Shown here one piece after another: positions 7,552-16,875 of a stretch of DNA of 64,000 bases. The stretch is from positions 1 to 64,000 of the forward strand of contig NZ_JAKZEU010000001.1 in assembly GCF_024359525.1 (NCBI RefSeq), in the 5' to 3' direction. A program made the position numbers and the translations under genes. Within the stretch, counting starts at the first letter, position 1. Each line of letters opens with the position of its first letter. Below the pieces are notes generated by a model. That model did not search any database and was not told the origin of the DNA. It saw only the letters and a list, made by a program, of their open reading frames with translations. The DNA comes from Paracoccus albicereus. Lineage in GTDB: Bacteria > Pseudomonadota > Alphaproteobacteria > Rhodobacterales > Rhodobacteraceae.

Positions 7552-8529
7552 TCACCGCTCCTGCGTTCCCGATCGTTGATCGGGGACGGGAACCGGCGCC
7601 GCGGCGCGGCGTTCAAGTTCTCTGTGCCTTTTTGACACCGGCCATCCGGCATTCGCAAGCGCGTCTGCCATGTTTTCAGCCAAAGTAACGGAACGGTGCT
7701 GCCCGCCAGTGCAGCCAAACCCGATGGAAAGGTGCGTCTTTCCCTCTTCGATATGGGCCGGAAGGACGAACAGGACAAGGTCGCGCACGCGCTGGAAGAA
7801 TTCGTCATATCGCGGGTCGGCGGTCACGAAACGGCGCACCGATGCGTCGCGACCGTCCAGCGCACGAAGGTCTGCCTGCCAATGCGGATTGGACAGGAAC
7901 CGACAGTCAAACATCAGGTCCAGACCACGCGGGACCCCCCGCTTGTAGGAAAAGGAATGGATCGAAACGCTGAGGCGCCCACCGGTGCGCATGTCGAAAA
8001 GGCGCGCCAGTTCGGCCTTCAGATCGTGCGGGGAAAGATCGGTTGTATCCAGCAGGACATCGGCTCGGGCGCGGATCGGCTCCAAGAGATCGATCTCGGC
8101 GAGAACACCGGCCATGGGCGCGCCGTCCGGCGTCAAAGGATGACGGCGCCGTGTCTCGTTATAGCGACGGACCAGCGTGTCGGGCGCGCAATCGAGGTAC
8201 AGAACCTCGGGGTGAAAATCCGGATCACGGGTCAGACGATCGATCAGTTCGATCACGTTCGACGCCGAGAAGTCGCGGTTACGCACATCCAGCCCGAGGG
8301 CCAGCGGCGCGGGGCGGCCCGGCCCGTCCAGAAGGCGCGGGATCAGCGACAGCGGCAGGTTGTCGATCGCCTCAAACCCCAGATCCTCAAGGACGTCGAT
8401 CGCGGTCGAGCGCCCTGCCCCCGACGGCCCGGTCACCAAGACGAGACGCTGCACCACGTTATCGACCCGCCCGGTGACGCTTGGTGTCTGGATTCCGTCT
8501 TCGGCCATCTCCGCATCGCTCATTGTCAT
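7552..8529 (-). CDS. rapZ: RapZ-family P-loop RNA-binding adapter / nucleotide-binding protein
   Basis: A 325-residue protein. The N-terminal P-loop GPSGAGRST near residues 34-42 carries Arg in place of Lys, as is usual in this family. The C-terminal RapZ domain has the [15 protein letters not shown] and [12 protein letters not shown] motifs. In E. coli RapZ controls glmS through small RNA decay; whether that holds in alphaproteobacteria is not known. The start overlaps the hprK stop by 4 bp (ATGA), so the two are co-translated. Confidence 0.95.
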   Translation of the reverse strand: MTMSDAEMAEDGIQTPSVTGRVDNVVQRLVLVTGPSGAGRSTAIDVLEDLGFEAIDNLPLSLIPRLLDGPGRPAPLALGLDVRNRDFSASNVIELIDRLTRDPDFHPEVLYLDCAPDTLVRRYNETRRRHPLTPDGAPMAGVLAEIDLLEPIRARADVLLDTTDLSPHDLKAELARLFDMRTGGRLSVSIHSFSYKRGVPRGLDLMFDCRFLSNPHWQADLRALDGRDASVRRFVTADPRYDEFFQRVRDLVLFVLPAHIEEGKTHLSIGFGCTGGQHRSVTLAENMADALANAGWPVSKRHRELERRAAAPVPVPDQRSGTQER

Positions 8530-8936
8530 GCATGGCGTCCCGCAAGCACGTATTGCCGCAGCGCAACATGAAGATGCGGAGCGTTGGCCCCCAGCACAAG
8601 TGGCACCGCCAAACCCAGAAATTCAGTGTGGCGCATTGGCGGCAGACGCTGATCTTCAGTCCGGTCGAGATCGACGGCAAGGACGACCCGCGCCGGACCC
8701 GACGCGTGCGCGTTCAGAATCCCGAAGCCCCGCGCCTCGATCTGGCCTCGGATGGCCTCGGGCGCCTCGGCCCAAAGATCGCAGTCGTCACGACGCAGGA
8801 TCGTCCGGTCGTCGCTGATCAGGTCGGCTCCGATCGCCATCAGCGATAGCGCAAGCGACGACTTCCCCGTGCCCGGGGCGCCAGTAATCAGGACGCCACG
8901 AGCCCCGAACGTGACCGAAGAACCATGGATCAGCAT
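8526..8936 (-). CDS. hprK: HPr kinase/phosphorylase, short alphaproteobacterial form
   Basis: A 136-residue protein, about half the length of Firmicutes HprK because the N-terminal regulatory domain is missing, as is normal in alphaproteobacteria. Walker [10 protein letters not shown], the DDRT segment and the signature EARGFGILN are present. It should phosphorylate and dephosphorylate S48 of HPr. In many relatives the chvI-chvG two-component genes sit between pckA and hprK; here only a 210-bp intergenic region separates them. Confidence 0.93.
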   Translation of the reverse strand: MLIHGSSVTFGARGVLITGAPGTGKSSLALSLMAIGADLISDDRTILRRDDCDLWAEAPEAIRGQIEARGFGILNAHASGPARVVLAVDLDRTEDQRLPPMRHTEFLGLAVPLVLGANAPHLHVALRQYVLAGRHA

Positions 8937-9021
8937 TTCGCCCGAATCATTTTCGTCGTCTCAATCCGTGACGGACACTGATCGACGGCGCCAAGCCGAC
9001 GCTGCGTCACCGTGGTTGCGA

Positions 9022-9045
9022 TAACATCGGGTGTTTTCGCTAACA
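9022..9045. promoter_or_regulatory. Three phased TAACA/TGTT half-sites between hprK and pckA
   Basis: TAACA (9022-9026), the inverse TGTTT (9032-9036) and TAACA (9041-9045) recur at roughly 10-bp steps. This is about 100 bp upstream of pckA and of hprK, in their shared 210-bp intergenic region. The pattern fits a transcription-factor site but matches no consensus I can name. Confidence 0.35.
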
Positions 9046-9146
9046 GCGCCACCCGGCCGTCTTTTCGCCTTTGATTCGCGTGGTATAGCGACTGCACCGA
9101 CCTCTACCGGACTGCCATAAAACTTTCATCAAGGAGCCTTCGTTCG

Positions 9147-10742
9147 ATGACAACCCGTGTGAATCCCAAGCGCAAACTCGAGGATCAAGGCATCACCGGA
9201 CTGGGCAACGTCTATTACAACCTTCTTGAACCAGCCCTGATGAATGAGGCCGTCTCGCGCGGCGAAGGTCGCCTAGGTCTGGGTGGAACGATGCTGGTCG
9301 AGACCGGCAAGCATGTCGGACGCTCGCCCAAGGACAAGTTCGTGGTCCGCACGCCCGAGGTCGAGGACTCGATCTGGTGGGAAAACAACCCGCCGATGAG
9401 CCCGGGGCATTTCGATGTGCTTCATCAGGACATGCTGGCCCACATGCAGGGCAAGGATTACTTCGTTCAGGACCTGTTTGCCGGTGCCGATCCCGAACTG
9501 CGTCTCAACGTTCGCGTGGTGAACGAACTCGCCTGGCACGGCTTGTTCATCCGTCACATGCTGCGCCGCCCCGAGGCAGAGGAACTGGCGACGTTCTCGC
9601 CCGAATTCACGATCATCAACTGCCCCACCTTCAAGGCCGACCCGTCGCGTCACGGCTGCCGGTCCGAGACGGTGATCGCGCTGAACTTCCAGAAGAAGCT
9701 GATCCTGATCGCGAACTCGGCCTATGCGGGCGAGAACAAGAAGTCCGTGTTCACGCTGATGAACTATCTGCTGCCCGAAAAGGGCGTGATGCCGATGCAT
9801 TGCAGCGCCAACCACGCGACCGGCGACCCCGAGGATTCGGCGATCTTCTTCGGCCTCTCGGGCACCGGCAAGACGACGCTGTCAGCCGATCCCTCGCGCA
9901 CGCTTCTGGGCGATGACGAACACGGCTGGTCGGATCGCGGCATCTTCAACTTCGAAGGCGGTTGCTACGCCAAGACCATCAAGCTGTCGCCCGAAGCCGA
10001 GCCCGAAATCTATGCCACGACCTCGCATTTCGGCACCGTGATCGAGAACATGGTCTATGACCCCGACACGCTGGAACTGGATTTCGACGACGCCTCGCTG
10101 ACCGAGAACATGCGCTGCGCCTATCCGCTGGACCAGATCCGCAACGCCTCGACGACCAGCGTCGCGGGCCAGCCCAAAAATGTCGTGATGCTGACGTGCG
10201 ACGCCTACGGCGTTCTGCCCCCCATCGCGCGGCTGTCGCCCGCGCAGGCGATGTATCACTTCCTGTCCGGATTCACCGCGAAGACTCCGGGAACGGAGAT
10301 CGGCATCGTCGATCCGATCCCGACCTTCTCGACCTGCTTTGGCGCGCCGTTCATGCCGCGTCGTCCGGAAGTCTATGGCAAACTGCTGCAACAGAAGATC
10401 CGTGACAGCGGCGCGACCTGCTGGCTGGTCAATACCGGCTGGACCGGAGGCGCATTCGGCACCGGCTCGCGGATGCCGATCCAGGCAACCCGCGCGCTGC
10501 TGAGCGCGGCATTGAACGGCTCGCTGAACGATGTCGAATTCCGCCGCGATCCGAATTTCGGCTTCGAGGTTCCGGTCAGCGTGCCGAACGTCTCGGACGT
10601 GCTGCTGGACCCGCGCCGGACGTGGGAAGATGGCGCAGCCTATGACCGTCAGGCGCAGAAGCTGGTGCAGATGTTCAGCGACAATTTCGAGCAATATCTG
10701 CCCGGCATCGACGAGGATGTGCGCGCCGCCGCCATCGGTTGA
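9147..10742 (+). CDS. pckA: Phosphoenolpyruvate carboxykinase (ATP)
   Basis: A 531-residue ATP-dependent PEPCK catalysing oxaloacetate + ATP to PEP + CO2 + ADP, the first committed gluconeogenic step from organic acids. It has the PEPCK-specific P-loop [11 protein letters not shown] and the following LLGDDEHGW metal motif, plus upstream GRSPKDKF and the CSANHA segment. RBS AAGGAG precedes ATG 9147. It is divergent from the HprK/HPr operon, an arrangement that joins carbon signalling to gluconeogenesis. A hairpin terminator follows within 20 bp. Confidence 0.97.
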   Translation: MTTRVNPKRKLEDQGITGLGNVYYNLLEPALMNEAVSRGEGRLGLGGTMLVETGKHVGRSPKDKFVVRTPEVEDSIWWENNPPMSPGHFDVLHQDMLAHMQGKDYFVQDLFAGADPELRLNVRVVNELAWHGLFIRHMLRRPEAEELATFSPEFTIINCPTFKADPSRHGCRSETVIALNFQKKLILIANSAYAGENKKSVFTLMNYLLPEKGVMPMHCSANHATGDPEDSAIFFGLSGTGKTTLSADPSRTLLGDDEHGWSDRGIFNFEGGCYAKTIKLSPEAEPEIYATTSHFGTVIENMVYDPDTLELDFDDASLTENMRCAYPLDQIRNASTTSVAGQPKNVVMLTCDAYGVLPPIARLSPAQAMYHFLSGFTAKTPGTEIGIVDPIPTFSTCFGAPFMPRRPEVYGKLLQQKIRDSGATCWLVNTGWTGGAFGTGSRMPIQATRALLSAALNGSLNDVEFRRDPNFGFEVPVSVPNVSDVLLDPRRTWEDGAAYDRQAQKLVQMFSDNFEQYLPGIDEDVRAAAIG

Positions 10743-10760
10743 AGCCGCCGGCAGACATGG

Positions 10761-10790
10761 GAAAGGCCGCGCTCTTGGGCGCGGCCTTTC
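10761..10790 (+). terminator. Terminator between pckA and phoX
   Basis: A perfect 12-bp stem, GAAAGGCCGCGC with GCGCGGCCTTTC, and a 6-nt loop. It lies between the converging pckA (stop 10742) and phoX (stop 10809) genes and looks bidirectional. Confidence 0.85.
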
Positions 10791-10808
10791 GCGTTTTGCC
10801 TGTCGCGA

Positions 10809-12791
10809 TCAGCCGATCGTGCCGCCACCCTGTTTGGTGATCGCCACGACCGACGGCCGGGTCGGCATCGCGTCGTCGAAATCGGGCCAGCGCGTCGACA
10901 GATCCTCGTAATAGGACGGACGGCCAAAGCCCTCCCAGTCGTCGCCACCATCGGCGGGATGCTGGACCGCGACAAAGAACGTGGTCATGTCGGGCGTCGG
11001 GCATGGGCCGCACATCTCTGCCCCGACCGGTACGCGGTAGAACAGCCGCGAGGTGCCGCGCGCGGCGCCTTCGATGTCCATCGCCCACAGACCGTCGGTC
11101 CGGCCGGTGCCCGAAGGCGAGTTGCCGTCGGTGGAGATCCACAGCCGCCCCTGCGCATCGACCGCGCAATTGTCGGGCATCCCGAACCAGCCGTTTTCCG
11201 TCGTCTCGGTCGAGAAGGTCGCCCCCACCTCGGCCACGCTCGGATCACCGCACTGGACAAGGACTTCCCACGTCCCGCTCGTCGCGGTGAAATCGCCGCC
11301 CTCTTCCGCGATCTCGATGATGTGGCCGAACGCGTTGTCGACGCGCGGGTTGGCGGCGTTGGCCTCTTCCCGGCGAGTGTTGTTGGTCAGCATGACATAG
11401 GCGCGGCCGGTTTCCGGGTTGGGCTGGATATCCTCGGGCCGGTCCATCGGGGTCGCTTCCAGCAGGTCGGCCGCGCGGCGCGTCTCGATCAGCACATCGG
11501 CCTGGCTGTCGAACCCGTTCTCGGCGGTCAGCGGGCCCTCCCCATGAGTCAGTGGCATCCATTCGACGCTGCCATCCTCGGCGAATTTCGCAACGTAGAG
11601 AGTGCCGTCGTCCAGCAGATCCATATTCGCGGCGCGGTCATCAGGATTGTAGGTGCCGCTGGTGACGAACTTGTAGACGTAGTCGAACCGCTCATCATCG
11701 CCGAGGTAGAACACGACGCGTCCGTCAGGGGCGACGACGCTTTCGGCACCCTCGTGCTTGAAGCGGCCAAGAGCGGTGCGCTTTTTCGGGGTCGAAGTCG
11801 GGTCCATCGCATCGACCTCGACCACCCAGCCGAAGCGGTTTGGCTCATTGGGCACCTTCGAGATGTCGAAACGGTCGTGGAAGCGGCCCCATTGATAGCT
11901 TTCGTCCGGCACGCCGACGCGCTCATAGTTCGCGGCCTCGCGGCTGTCTTCCGGCAGGGTGCCCATGAAGTAGCCGTGGAAGTTTTCCTCGGCCATGATG
12001 TAGGTGCCCCAGGGCGTGACGCCGCCGGCGCAGTTGTTGATCGTGCCAAGCACCTTGGTGCCGGTCGCATCGGCGTTGGTCTTCAGGCGATCGCTGCCCG
12101 CCGCCGGGCCGGTCAATTCCATCTCGGTCGTCGCAGTGATGCGGCGGTTCATCGCACCATCCAGCACCGGCTGCCACTTGCCGTCCGCCTTGCGGATCTC
12201 GACGATGGTGCCGCCATGCGCCGCCATCTCGATCGCGACACGCTCCTTGGTCGCATCGGCCACGACGATCTCGTCGCCCTCGATGGTGACGATCCCGGGG
12301 AACATCAGGTGTTCGTTGGTGTATTCGTGGTTCACGACCAGCAGGCCGTGATCGTCGGCGCCGTCCAGCGGGATGAAGCCCACGAAATCGTTGTTGTAAC
12401 CGAACTGACGTTCCTGCGCGGCCGCCGACTGGTTCGCGGGATCGAAGTCCGGCGCATCTGCAAAGATCTTGTCACCCCAACGCAGCAGCACGTCGGCGTC
12501 ATAGCCTTCGGCGACATGGTGGTCGGCATCGACGCCCGCCGTCACTTCGGGGAAGTTGAAGGCCGAGCCGGCAACCTGAGCCGCGGCGCGATCGGCGGCG
12601 AGGATCGCCATCGGGCTGACCGTCGCGCTGATCGCGGTCGCCGCCATCGAGCCCTTCAGGAACCCCCGGCGGGAAAAGCGGGCGGCGATGATCTCGCCCA
12701 TCGTACGGTTGGCGGTGGGGTTCAGGCCGGGGCCGTCGGCCTCTTCGAGCTTGCTGGTCCGGAAGACATTACGGGTGGATTGATCGTTCAT
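10809..12791 (-). CDS. phoX: PhoX-family alkaline phosphatase, Tat-exported
   Basis: A 660-residue protein of the PhoX/DUF839 family, Ca/Fe-dependent phosphomonoesterases that free phosphate from organic esters in the periplasm. A twin-arginine signal (SRRGFLKG, R41-R42) is followed by a hydrophobic stretch ending in AAAQ. The start at 12791 is chosen because AAGGAG lies about 12 bases before it; the frame opens further up at 12836. A regular array of four Pho-box repeats lies 62-99 bp upstream, which strongly suggests PhoB control under phosphate starvation. The tatABC genes that would export it are also in this window. Confidence 0.93.
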   Translation of the reverse strand: MNDQSTRNVFRTSKLEEADGPGLNPTANRTMGEIIAARFSRRGFLKGSMAATAISATVSPMAILAADRAAAQVAGSAFNFPEVTAGVDADHHVAEGYDADVLLRWGDKIFADAPDFDPANQSAAAQERQFGYNNDFVGFIPLDGADDHGLLVVNHEYTNEHLMFPGIVTIEGDEIVVADATKERVAIEMAAHGGTIVEIRKADGKWQPVLDGAMNRRITATTEMELTGPAAGSDRLKTNADATGTKVLGTINNCAGGVTPWGTYIMAEENFHGYFMGTLPEDSREAANYERVGVPDESYQWGRFHDRFDISKVPNEPNRFGWVVEVDAMDPTSTPKKRTALGRFKHEGAESVVAPDGRVVFYLGDDERFDYVYKFVTSGTYNPDDRAANMDLLDDGTLYVAKFAEDGSVEWMPLTHGEGPLTAENGFDSQADVLIETRRAADLLEATPMDRPEDIQPNPETGRAYVMLTNNTRREEANAANPRVDNAFGHIIEIAEEGGDFTATSGTWEVLVQCGDPSVAEVGATFSTETTENGWFGMPDNCAVDAQGRLWISTDGNSPSGTGRTDGLWAMDIEGAARGTSRLFYRVPVGAEMCGPCPTPDMTTFFVAVQHPADGGDDWEGFGRPSYYEDLSTRWPDFDDAMPTRPSVVAITKQGGGTIG

Positions 12792-12852
12792 CGGCTGGCT
12801 CCTTGGCTCGCGCGCCGCTTGGCGCGGTCGAGCCACCGGTTAGGCCAGATGC

Positions 12853-12890
12853 GTGACGACACGGTGACGCCGGGATGACGGCAGCGTGAC
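12853..12890 (-). promoter_or_regulatory. Four-unit Pho box (PhoB operator) of phoX
   Basis: On the plus strand GTGAC, GTGAC, ATGAC and GTGAC start at 12853, 12864, 12875 and 12886, exactly 11 bp apart. Read towards phoX they give 7-mers TTGTCAC, CCGTCAT, GCGTCAC and TCGTCAC with 4-bp spacers. That is the Pho-box layout (two direct repeats like CTGTCAT plus 4 bp), here doubled. Confidence 0.8.
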
Positions 12891-12930
12891 AATCACGTCC
12901 GCCACACATCCCTGACCGATCGTTGCCGGT

Positions 12931-13857
12931 TCAGATGCCCAGACAGTAGCGCATGATCGCTTTTTGGGCATGAAGACGGTTTTCGGCCTCATCGAAAATG
13001 ACCGAATGCGGTCCGTCCATAACCTCGCTCGTCGCTTCATCGTCGCGATGGGCGGGCAGGCAATGCATGAACAGCGAATCGTCCTTGGCCTTCGCCATCA
13101 GCGCCTCGTTCACCTGGTAGCCGCGCAACTGATTGTGCCGCCGTTCGCGCGCCGATTGCGGATCGTGCATCGAGACCCAGGTGTCGGTCACGACCAGATC
13201 GGCCCCTTCAACGGCACGGTCGGGATTGCGCTCGATGGTGATCGGGTGACCCTTGTCGGCAGCATAGTCCAGCCATTCGCGTTCCGGGTCCAGCGTCGGC
13301 GGACCAGTGAAGGTCAGGTCAAACCCGAATTGCCCCGCGGCATGGGCAAAGCTTGCAAAGACATTGTTGCCGTCACCGGACCAGACCACCTTGCGACCGG
13401 CGATCGGGCCACGATGTTCCTCGAACGTCATCACGTCGGCCATGATCTGACAGGGATGGGTGCGGTTCGTCAGCCCGTTGATGACCGGCACCGTCGCGTG
13501 TTCGGCCATGTCGAGCAGGGTCTGTTCCTCGAAGGTGCGGATCATGATCAGATCGACATAGCGCGACAGCACGCGGGCGGTGTCTGCGATGGTCTCGCCG
13601 TGGCCCAGCTGCATCTCGGACCCCGACAGTACCATCGTCTGGCCGCCCATCTGGCGCACGCCCACGTCAAAACTGACGCGGGTCCGGGTCGAGGGTTTCT
13701 CGAAGATCAGCGCGACCATGTGGCCGGCCAGCGGCTGGTCGTCGTCGGGCGTGCCCTTCGGGCGGCCGTTCCGGGCCTGCTTCATGGCGATGCCGGTATC
13801 GATGATCCGCCTCAGGTCGGCCTGATCGGTCTTATGGATATCAAGGAAGTGGTTCAT
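12931..13857 (-). CDS. argF: Ornithine carbamoyltransferase
   Basis: A 308-residue OTCase forming citrulline from ornithine and carbamoyl phosphate in arginine synthesis. Carbamoyl-phosphate motif [20 protein letters not shown] and the catalytic HCLPAHR loop are present at normal positions, and length is standard. It follows argD on the same strand after 138 bp, so the two probably form an argD-argF unit. The gap contains only a GC-rich hairpin. Confidence 0.96.
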   Translation of the reverse strand: MNHFLDIHKTDQADLRRIIDTGIAMKQARNGRPKGTPDDDQPLAGHMVALIFEKPSTRTRVSFDVGVRQMGGQTMVLSGSEMQLGHGETIADTARVLSRYVDLIMIRTFEEQTLLDMAEHATVPVINGLTNRTHPCQIMADVMTFEEHRGPIAGRKVVWSGDGNNVFASFAHAAGQFGFDLTFTGPPTLDPEREWLDYAADKGHPITIERNPDRAVEGADLVVTDTWVSMHDPQSARERRHNQLRGYQVNEALMAKAKDDSLFMHCLPAHRDDEATSEVMDGPHSVIFDEAENRLHAQKAIMRYCLGI

Positions 13858-13926
13858 TTCGGACTGCTTTCGGGCTTTCAGGCAGCAAGCCTGCGGAACG
13901 TGGTGGGGTCAAGCGAAAGGTCGCAA

Positions 13927-13946
13927 CGCGCGCGGGTTCGCGCGCG
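13927..13946. repeat. GC hairpin between argD and argF
   Basis: Perfect 8-bp inverted repeat CGCGCGCG around GGTT. It lies in the 138-bp argD-argF gap, with no T tract, so it is more likely an mRNA processing or stability element than a terminator. Confidence 0.45.
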
Positions 13947-13995
13947 CCGAGCTATCCCCTATCGTCGGCGCGTCCCCACGGTCCGAAGCCTGATC

Positions 13996-15168
13996 CTAGC
14001 CATCGATCGACGCCGCCGCCCGGTCCAGACGCTCGACCGCTTCGGCGATGTCCTCGTCTGCGATGTTCAACGGCGGCAGCAGCCGCAGCGTGTCATCCGC
14101 TGCGCCCACCGTAAGTAGATGCTGGTCATAGCCTGCCTTGACCATTTCGATCGGCGGCAGCTTGCATTTCAGGCCCAGCATCAGCCCGGTACCACGCACA
14201 GCCTCGAACACATCGGGATGCGCCGCGACCAGACCTTCCAGCTTCTGCCGGAACAGTCCGGCCTTGCGCCGAACCTCTGCCAGAAAATCTTCGTCCGCGA
14301 CGATTTCCATCACGCGCGCTCCGACAGCGCATGCCAGGGGATTGCCGCCGTAGGTGGAACCGTGCGTGCCCGCGACCATGGCTTTTGCAGCTTTCTCGGT
14401 CGCCAGAACCGCACCCAGGGGGAAGCCCCCGCCGATTCCCTTCGCGACCATCATGATGTCGGGCGTGATGCCGTCCCATTCATGGGCGAACAGCTTGCCG
14501 GTCCGCCCCATGCCGCACTGCACCTCGTCCAACGACAAAAGCGCGCCATTCTCGTCACAAAGCGCCCTGATCTCGCGCAGCATGCCTTCGGGAAGGACAC
14601 GAATGCCACCCTCACCCTGGATCGGCTCGATCATCACGGCGGCGGTCTGTGGACCTATGGCGGCCGTCAGGGCCGCAAGATCGCCGAAGGGAAGCTGGCG
14701 GAAGCCGGGCATCAGCGGGCCGAAGCCCTTAGTCATTTTCTCGGACCCCGCTGCGGCGATCGCGCCGGTCGAGCGGCCGTGGAACGCGCCCTCGAAAGTC
14801 AGGATCTCGGTCCGCTCTGGCTGGCCCAGATCGTCCCAGTACTTGCGCACCATCTTGATCGCCAGTTCCGCAGCTTCGGTCCCAGAATTGGTGAAGAACA
14901 CGGTGTCGGCGAAGGTGTTTTCCACTAGCAGATCGGCCAGCCGCTGCTGTTCCGGGATCTGGTAGAGGTTCGAGACATGCCAAATACGGTTGGCTTGCCC
15001 GGTCAGCGTCGCGACCAGATCGGGATGGGCGTGACCAAGCGCGTTGACCGCGATGCCCGCGCCGAGGTCGAGGTAGCGGCTGCCATCGGTAGCGATGGCC
15101 CAGCTGCCCTCCCCGCGTTCGAAGGCGATGGGGGCCCGGTTATAGGTCGGCAGGACAGGCGAAATCAT
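13996..15168 (-). CDS. argD: Acetylornithine aminotransferase
   Basis: A 390-residue PLP class-III aminotransferase converting N-acetylglutamate semialdehyde to N-acetylornithine (often also succinyldiaminopimelate transaminase). The PLP aspartate is in LSLDEVQCGMGRTG and the Schiff-base lysine in MMVAKGIGGGFPLG. It sits upstream of argF on the same strand. A TTGACG-N17-TATCCG promoter lies about 110 bp upstream of the ATG, leaving a leader with a small stem-loop (15220-15235). Confidence 0.96.
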   Translation of the reverse strand: MISPVLPTYNRAPIAFERGEGSWAIATDGSRYLDLGAGIAVNALGHAHPDLVATLTGQANRIWHVSNLYQIPEQQRLADLLVENTFADTVFFTNSGTEAAELAIKMVRKYWDDLGQPERTEILTFEGAFHGRSTGAIAAAGSEKMTKGFGPLMPGFRQLPFGDLAALTAAIGPQTAAVMIEPIQGEGGIRVLPEGMLREIRALCDENGALLSLDEVQCGMGRTGKLFAHEWDGITPDIMMVAKGIGGGFPLGAVLATEKAAKAMVAGTHGSTYGGNPLACAVGARVMEIVADEDFLAEVRRKAGLFRQKLEGLVAAHPDVFEAVRGTGLMLGLKCKLPPIEMVKAGYDQHLLTVGAADDTLRLLPPLNIADEDIAEAVERLDRAAASIDG

Positions 15169-15219
15169 GGCGGATACCCTTCGCGCAGACAGAATGTGGG
15201 AGAGGCAGGCGTGATCGGT

Positions 15220-15235
15220 CGTTGACGAATCAACG
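15220..15235 (-). repeat. Stem-loop in the argD leader
   Basis: Perfect inverted repeat CGTTGA-CGAA-TCAACG, a 6-bp stem with a tetraloop, about 50 nt upstream of the argD start within its predicted leader. No role can be assigned from sequence. Confidence 0.4.
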
Positions 15236-15278
15236 TCGGGGACGGGCGTGTGTTGCGGTCCGGACGATCATGTCAAAT

Positions 15279-15307
15279 CGGATAGAGCGCGCCTGTCGCA
15301 GCGTCAA
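15279..15307 (-). promoter_or_regulatory. Sigma-70 promoter of argD
   Basis: On the minus strand TTGACG (15307-15302) and TATCCG (15284-15279) are separated by 17 nt. The -35 overlaps the stop codon of the upstream ABC-2 permease gene. Confidence 0.55.
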
Positions 15308-16119
15308 GCCTTCATCCGGTAGCCGCTGCGAAACCAGCGCCAGGCCAGCGCCGCCACTGCCGCGACGGCGACCAGGGTGACCGCAAGGCCACGCCAGACC
15401 GGCGCGTCGCTGACGCCCGTGAAACCGTAGCGGGCACCGTCGATCAGATAGAAGATCGGGTTCCAATGCGACAACGTGCGAAACGGCTCGGGCAGCGACT
15501 GGACCGAGTAGAACGTACCCGACAGGAAAGACAGCGGCGTGATCACGAAATTGGTGATCGCCGCCATCTGGTCGAATTTCTGCGCCATGATCCCGGCGAG
15601 GATCCCGAGACCGCCCATCAGCATCGCGCCGAGAATGACGAAGGTGATGGCCCAGATCGGATGGACCACCCCCTGGCCCGCAACCAAGGCCATGCCCGTG
15701 CCGATTACCATCGCCACCAGCACCGCGCGTGCCACCGCGCCGGCCAGATAGCCGGTCAGCAACTCGCCTGCCGACAAGGGCGGCATCAGCGTGTCGACGA
15801 TGTTGCCCTGCACCTTGGCCGAAGTGATCGAGGACGAGGTGTTGGCGAAGGCGTTCTGGATGACCGTCATCATCAGGATGCCGGGACCCAGGAAGACCAG
15901 ATAGGGCAGGCCCATGACCTCGCCCCGCTCGCGACCCAAGGCCAGCGCGAAGACCAGAACGAACAGTCCGGCCGTCATTAGCGGCGCGAAAACGGTCTGC
16001 TGCCAGACCGCCATGAAGCGCATGATCTCACGTTGCGTCAGCGTGGCGAGACCCAGCCAGTTGATCCGGCCGAACCGCCGCACGCCCATCGCGTGGCTTC
16101 GTGTTGTGGTCTCGGCCAT
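15304..16119 (-). CDS. ABC-2 type transporter permease
   Basis: A 271-residue inner-membrane protein with about six hydrophobic segments and the ABC-2 family signature near the C-terminal half (LSFLSGTFYSVQSLPEPFRTL, then HWNPIFYLIDGARYGFTG). Start 16119 has AAGGA 9 bases upstream; the open frame extends to 17166 only because it shadows gcrA. ABC-2 permeases work with a separate ATPase, but none is adjacent, so the partner is elsewhere or precedes it in another locus. It is divergent from gcrA. Confidence 0.9.
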   Translation of the reverse strand: MAETTTRSHAMGVRRFGRINWLGLATLTQREIMRFMAVWQQTVFAPLMTAGLFVLVFALALGRERGEVMGLPYLVFLGPGILMMTVIQNAFANTSSSITSAKVQGNIVDTLMPPLSAGELLTGYLAGAVARAVLVAMVIGTGMALVAGQGVVHPIWAITFVILGAMLMGGLGILAGIMAQKFDQMAAITNFVITPLSFLSGTFYSVQSLPEPFRTLSHWNPIFYLIDGARYGFTGVSDAPVWRGLAVTLVAVAAVAALAWRWFRSGYRMKA

Positions 16120-16242
16120 GTTGCGGTCCTTGAATTTCCGTGGGCCGGGGTCTATTTCAACGCATCCCGTCCGGGGGCCGTTGTGGCCCGTCCGTCGGGC
16201 AGGTTCAAGCATGCCGGGGTAGCGAGCCCGGGAAAGGTGCCG

Positions 16243-16869
16243 ATGTCGTGGACAGATGAACGGGTCGAGACGCTGAAGCGGATGTGGTCCGAGGGCCAGT
16301 CGGCCTCGGCCATCGCAAAGGAACTGGGCGGCGTGACCCGCAATGCCGTGATCGGCAAGGTTCACCGTCTTGGTTTGTCGAACCGTGACGAAGCCGAGCC
16401 CGTGGCAGCCGTCCCCGAGGCGGCGCCAGAGCCGGTGGCTGAAAAGAAGGCCGCGCCCAAGCCAGCCCGTAAGCCGGCTGTCACCGCCGTCGAGACCGAA
16501 GAGACCGCGTCGTCGCAGCCGGAAGCGGCCGAGGCAGCAGAGCCGCAGGAAGAGCCCGCAGCACAGCCCGCCTTCAGCCCCGTGGCGCGCCGCCCGGTGA
16601 TCACCGCGGGCCAGCCGTTGCCGCCGCAGCCTTCCGCGAACGAGATCAGCCCTGAAGCGCTCGCCTCGGTCCGCGAGGTCGAGAAGAAGGCCCGCAAGCT
16701 GACGTTGATGGAATTGACCGAACGGACCTGCAAATGGCCCATCGGCGATCCGGCGACCGACAAGTTCTGGTTCTGCGGCCTGCCCAGCCAGCCCGGCAAA
16801 CCGTATTGCGAGGCCCATGTCGGCGTCGCATTCCAGCCGATGTCTTCGCGCCGCGACCGTCGCCGCTGA
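16243..16869 (+). CDS. gcrA: Cell cycle regulator GcrA
   Basis: A 208-residue alphaproteobacterial GcrA. The N-terminal DNA-binding helix-turn-helix (MSWTDERVETLKRMW, SASAIAKELGG, VTRNAVIGKVHRLGLS) is followed by a low-complexity Ala/Pro/Glu linker (about 50-140). The C-terminal RNA-polymerase-binding domain contains RTCKWPIGDP and FCGLPSQPGKPYCEAH. GcrA binds sigma-70 holoenzyme and methylated GANTC promoters. RBS GGAAAGG precedes ATG 16243. A NUDIX gene starts 6 bp after the stop, so the two are probably co-transcribed. Confidence 0.96.
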   Translation: MSWTDERVETLKRMWSEGQSASAIAKELGGVTRNAVIGKVHRLGLSNRDEAEPVAAVPEAAPEPVAEKKAAPKPARKPAVTAVETEETASSQPEAAEAAEPQEEPAAQPAFSPVARRPVITAGQPLPPQPSANEISPEALASVREVEKKARKLTLMELTERTCKWPIGDPATDKFWFCGLPSQPGKPYCEAHVGVAFQPMSSRRDRRR

Positions 16870-16875
16870 TCGGCC

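Noticed and set aside
8937..9146. A chvG or chvI remnant between hprK and pckA
   Set aside because: Neither strand of the 210 bp gives a recognisable kinase or regulator fragment.
10959..12878. A 639-residue open frame on the plus strand opposite phoX
   Set aside because: It is a GC-bias shadow in the antisense frame, with His/Arg-rich, domain-free sequence and no family match; phoX has a Tat signal, RBS and Pho box.
13927..13946. CGCGCGCG hairpin as a terminator separating argD from argF
   Set aside because: There is no T tract, and no separate argF promoter is visible, so a shared transcript is more likely.
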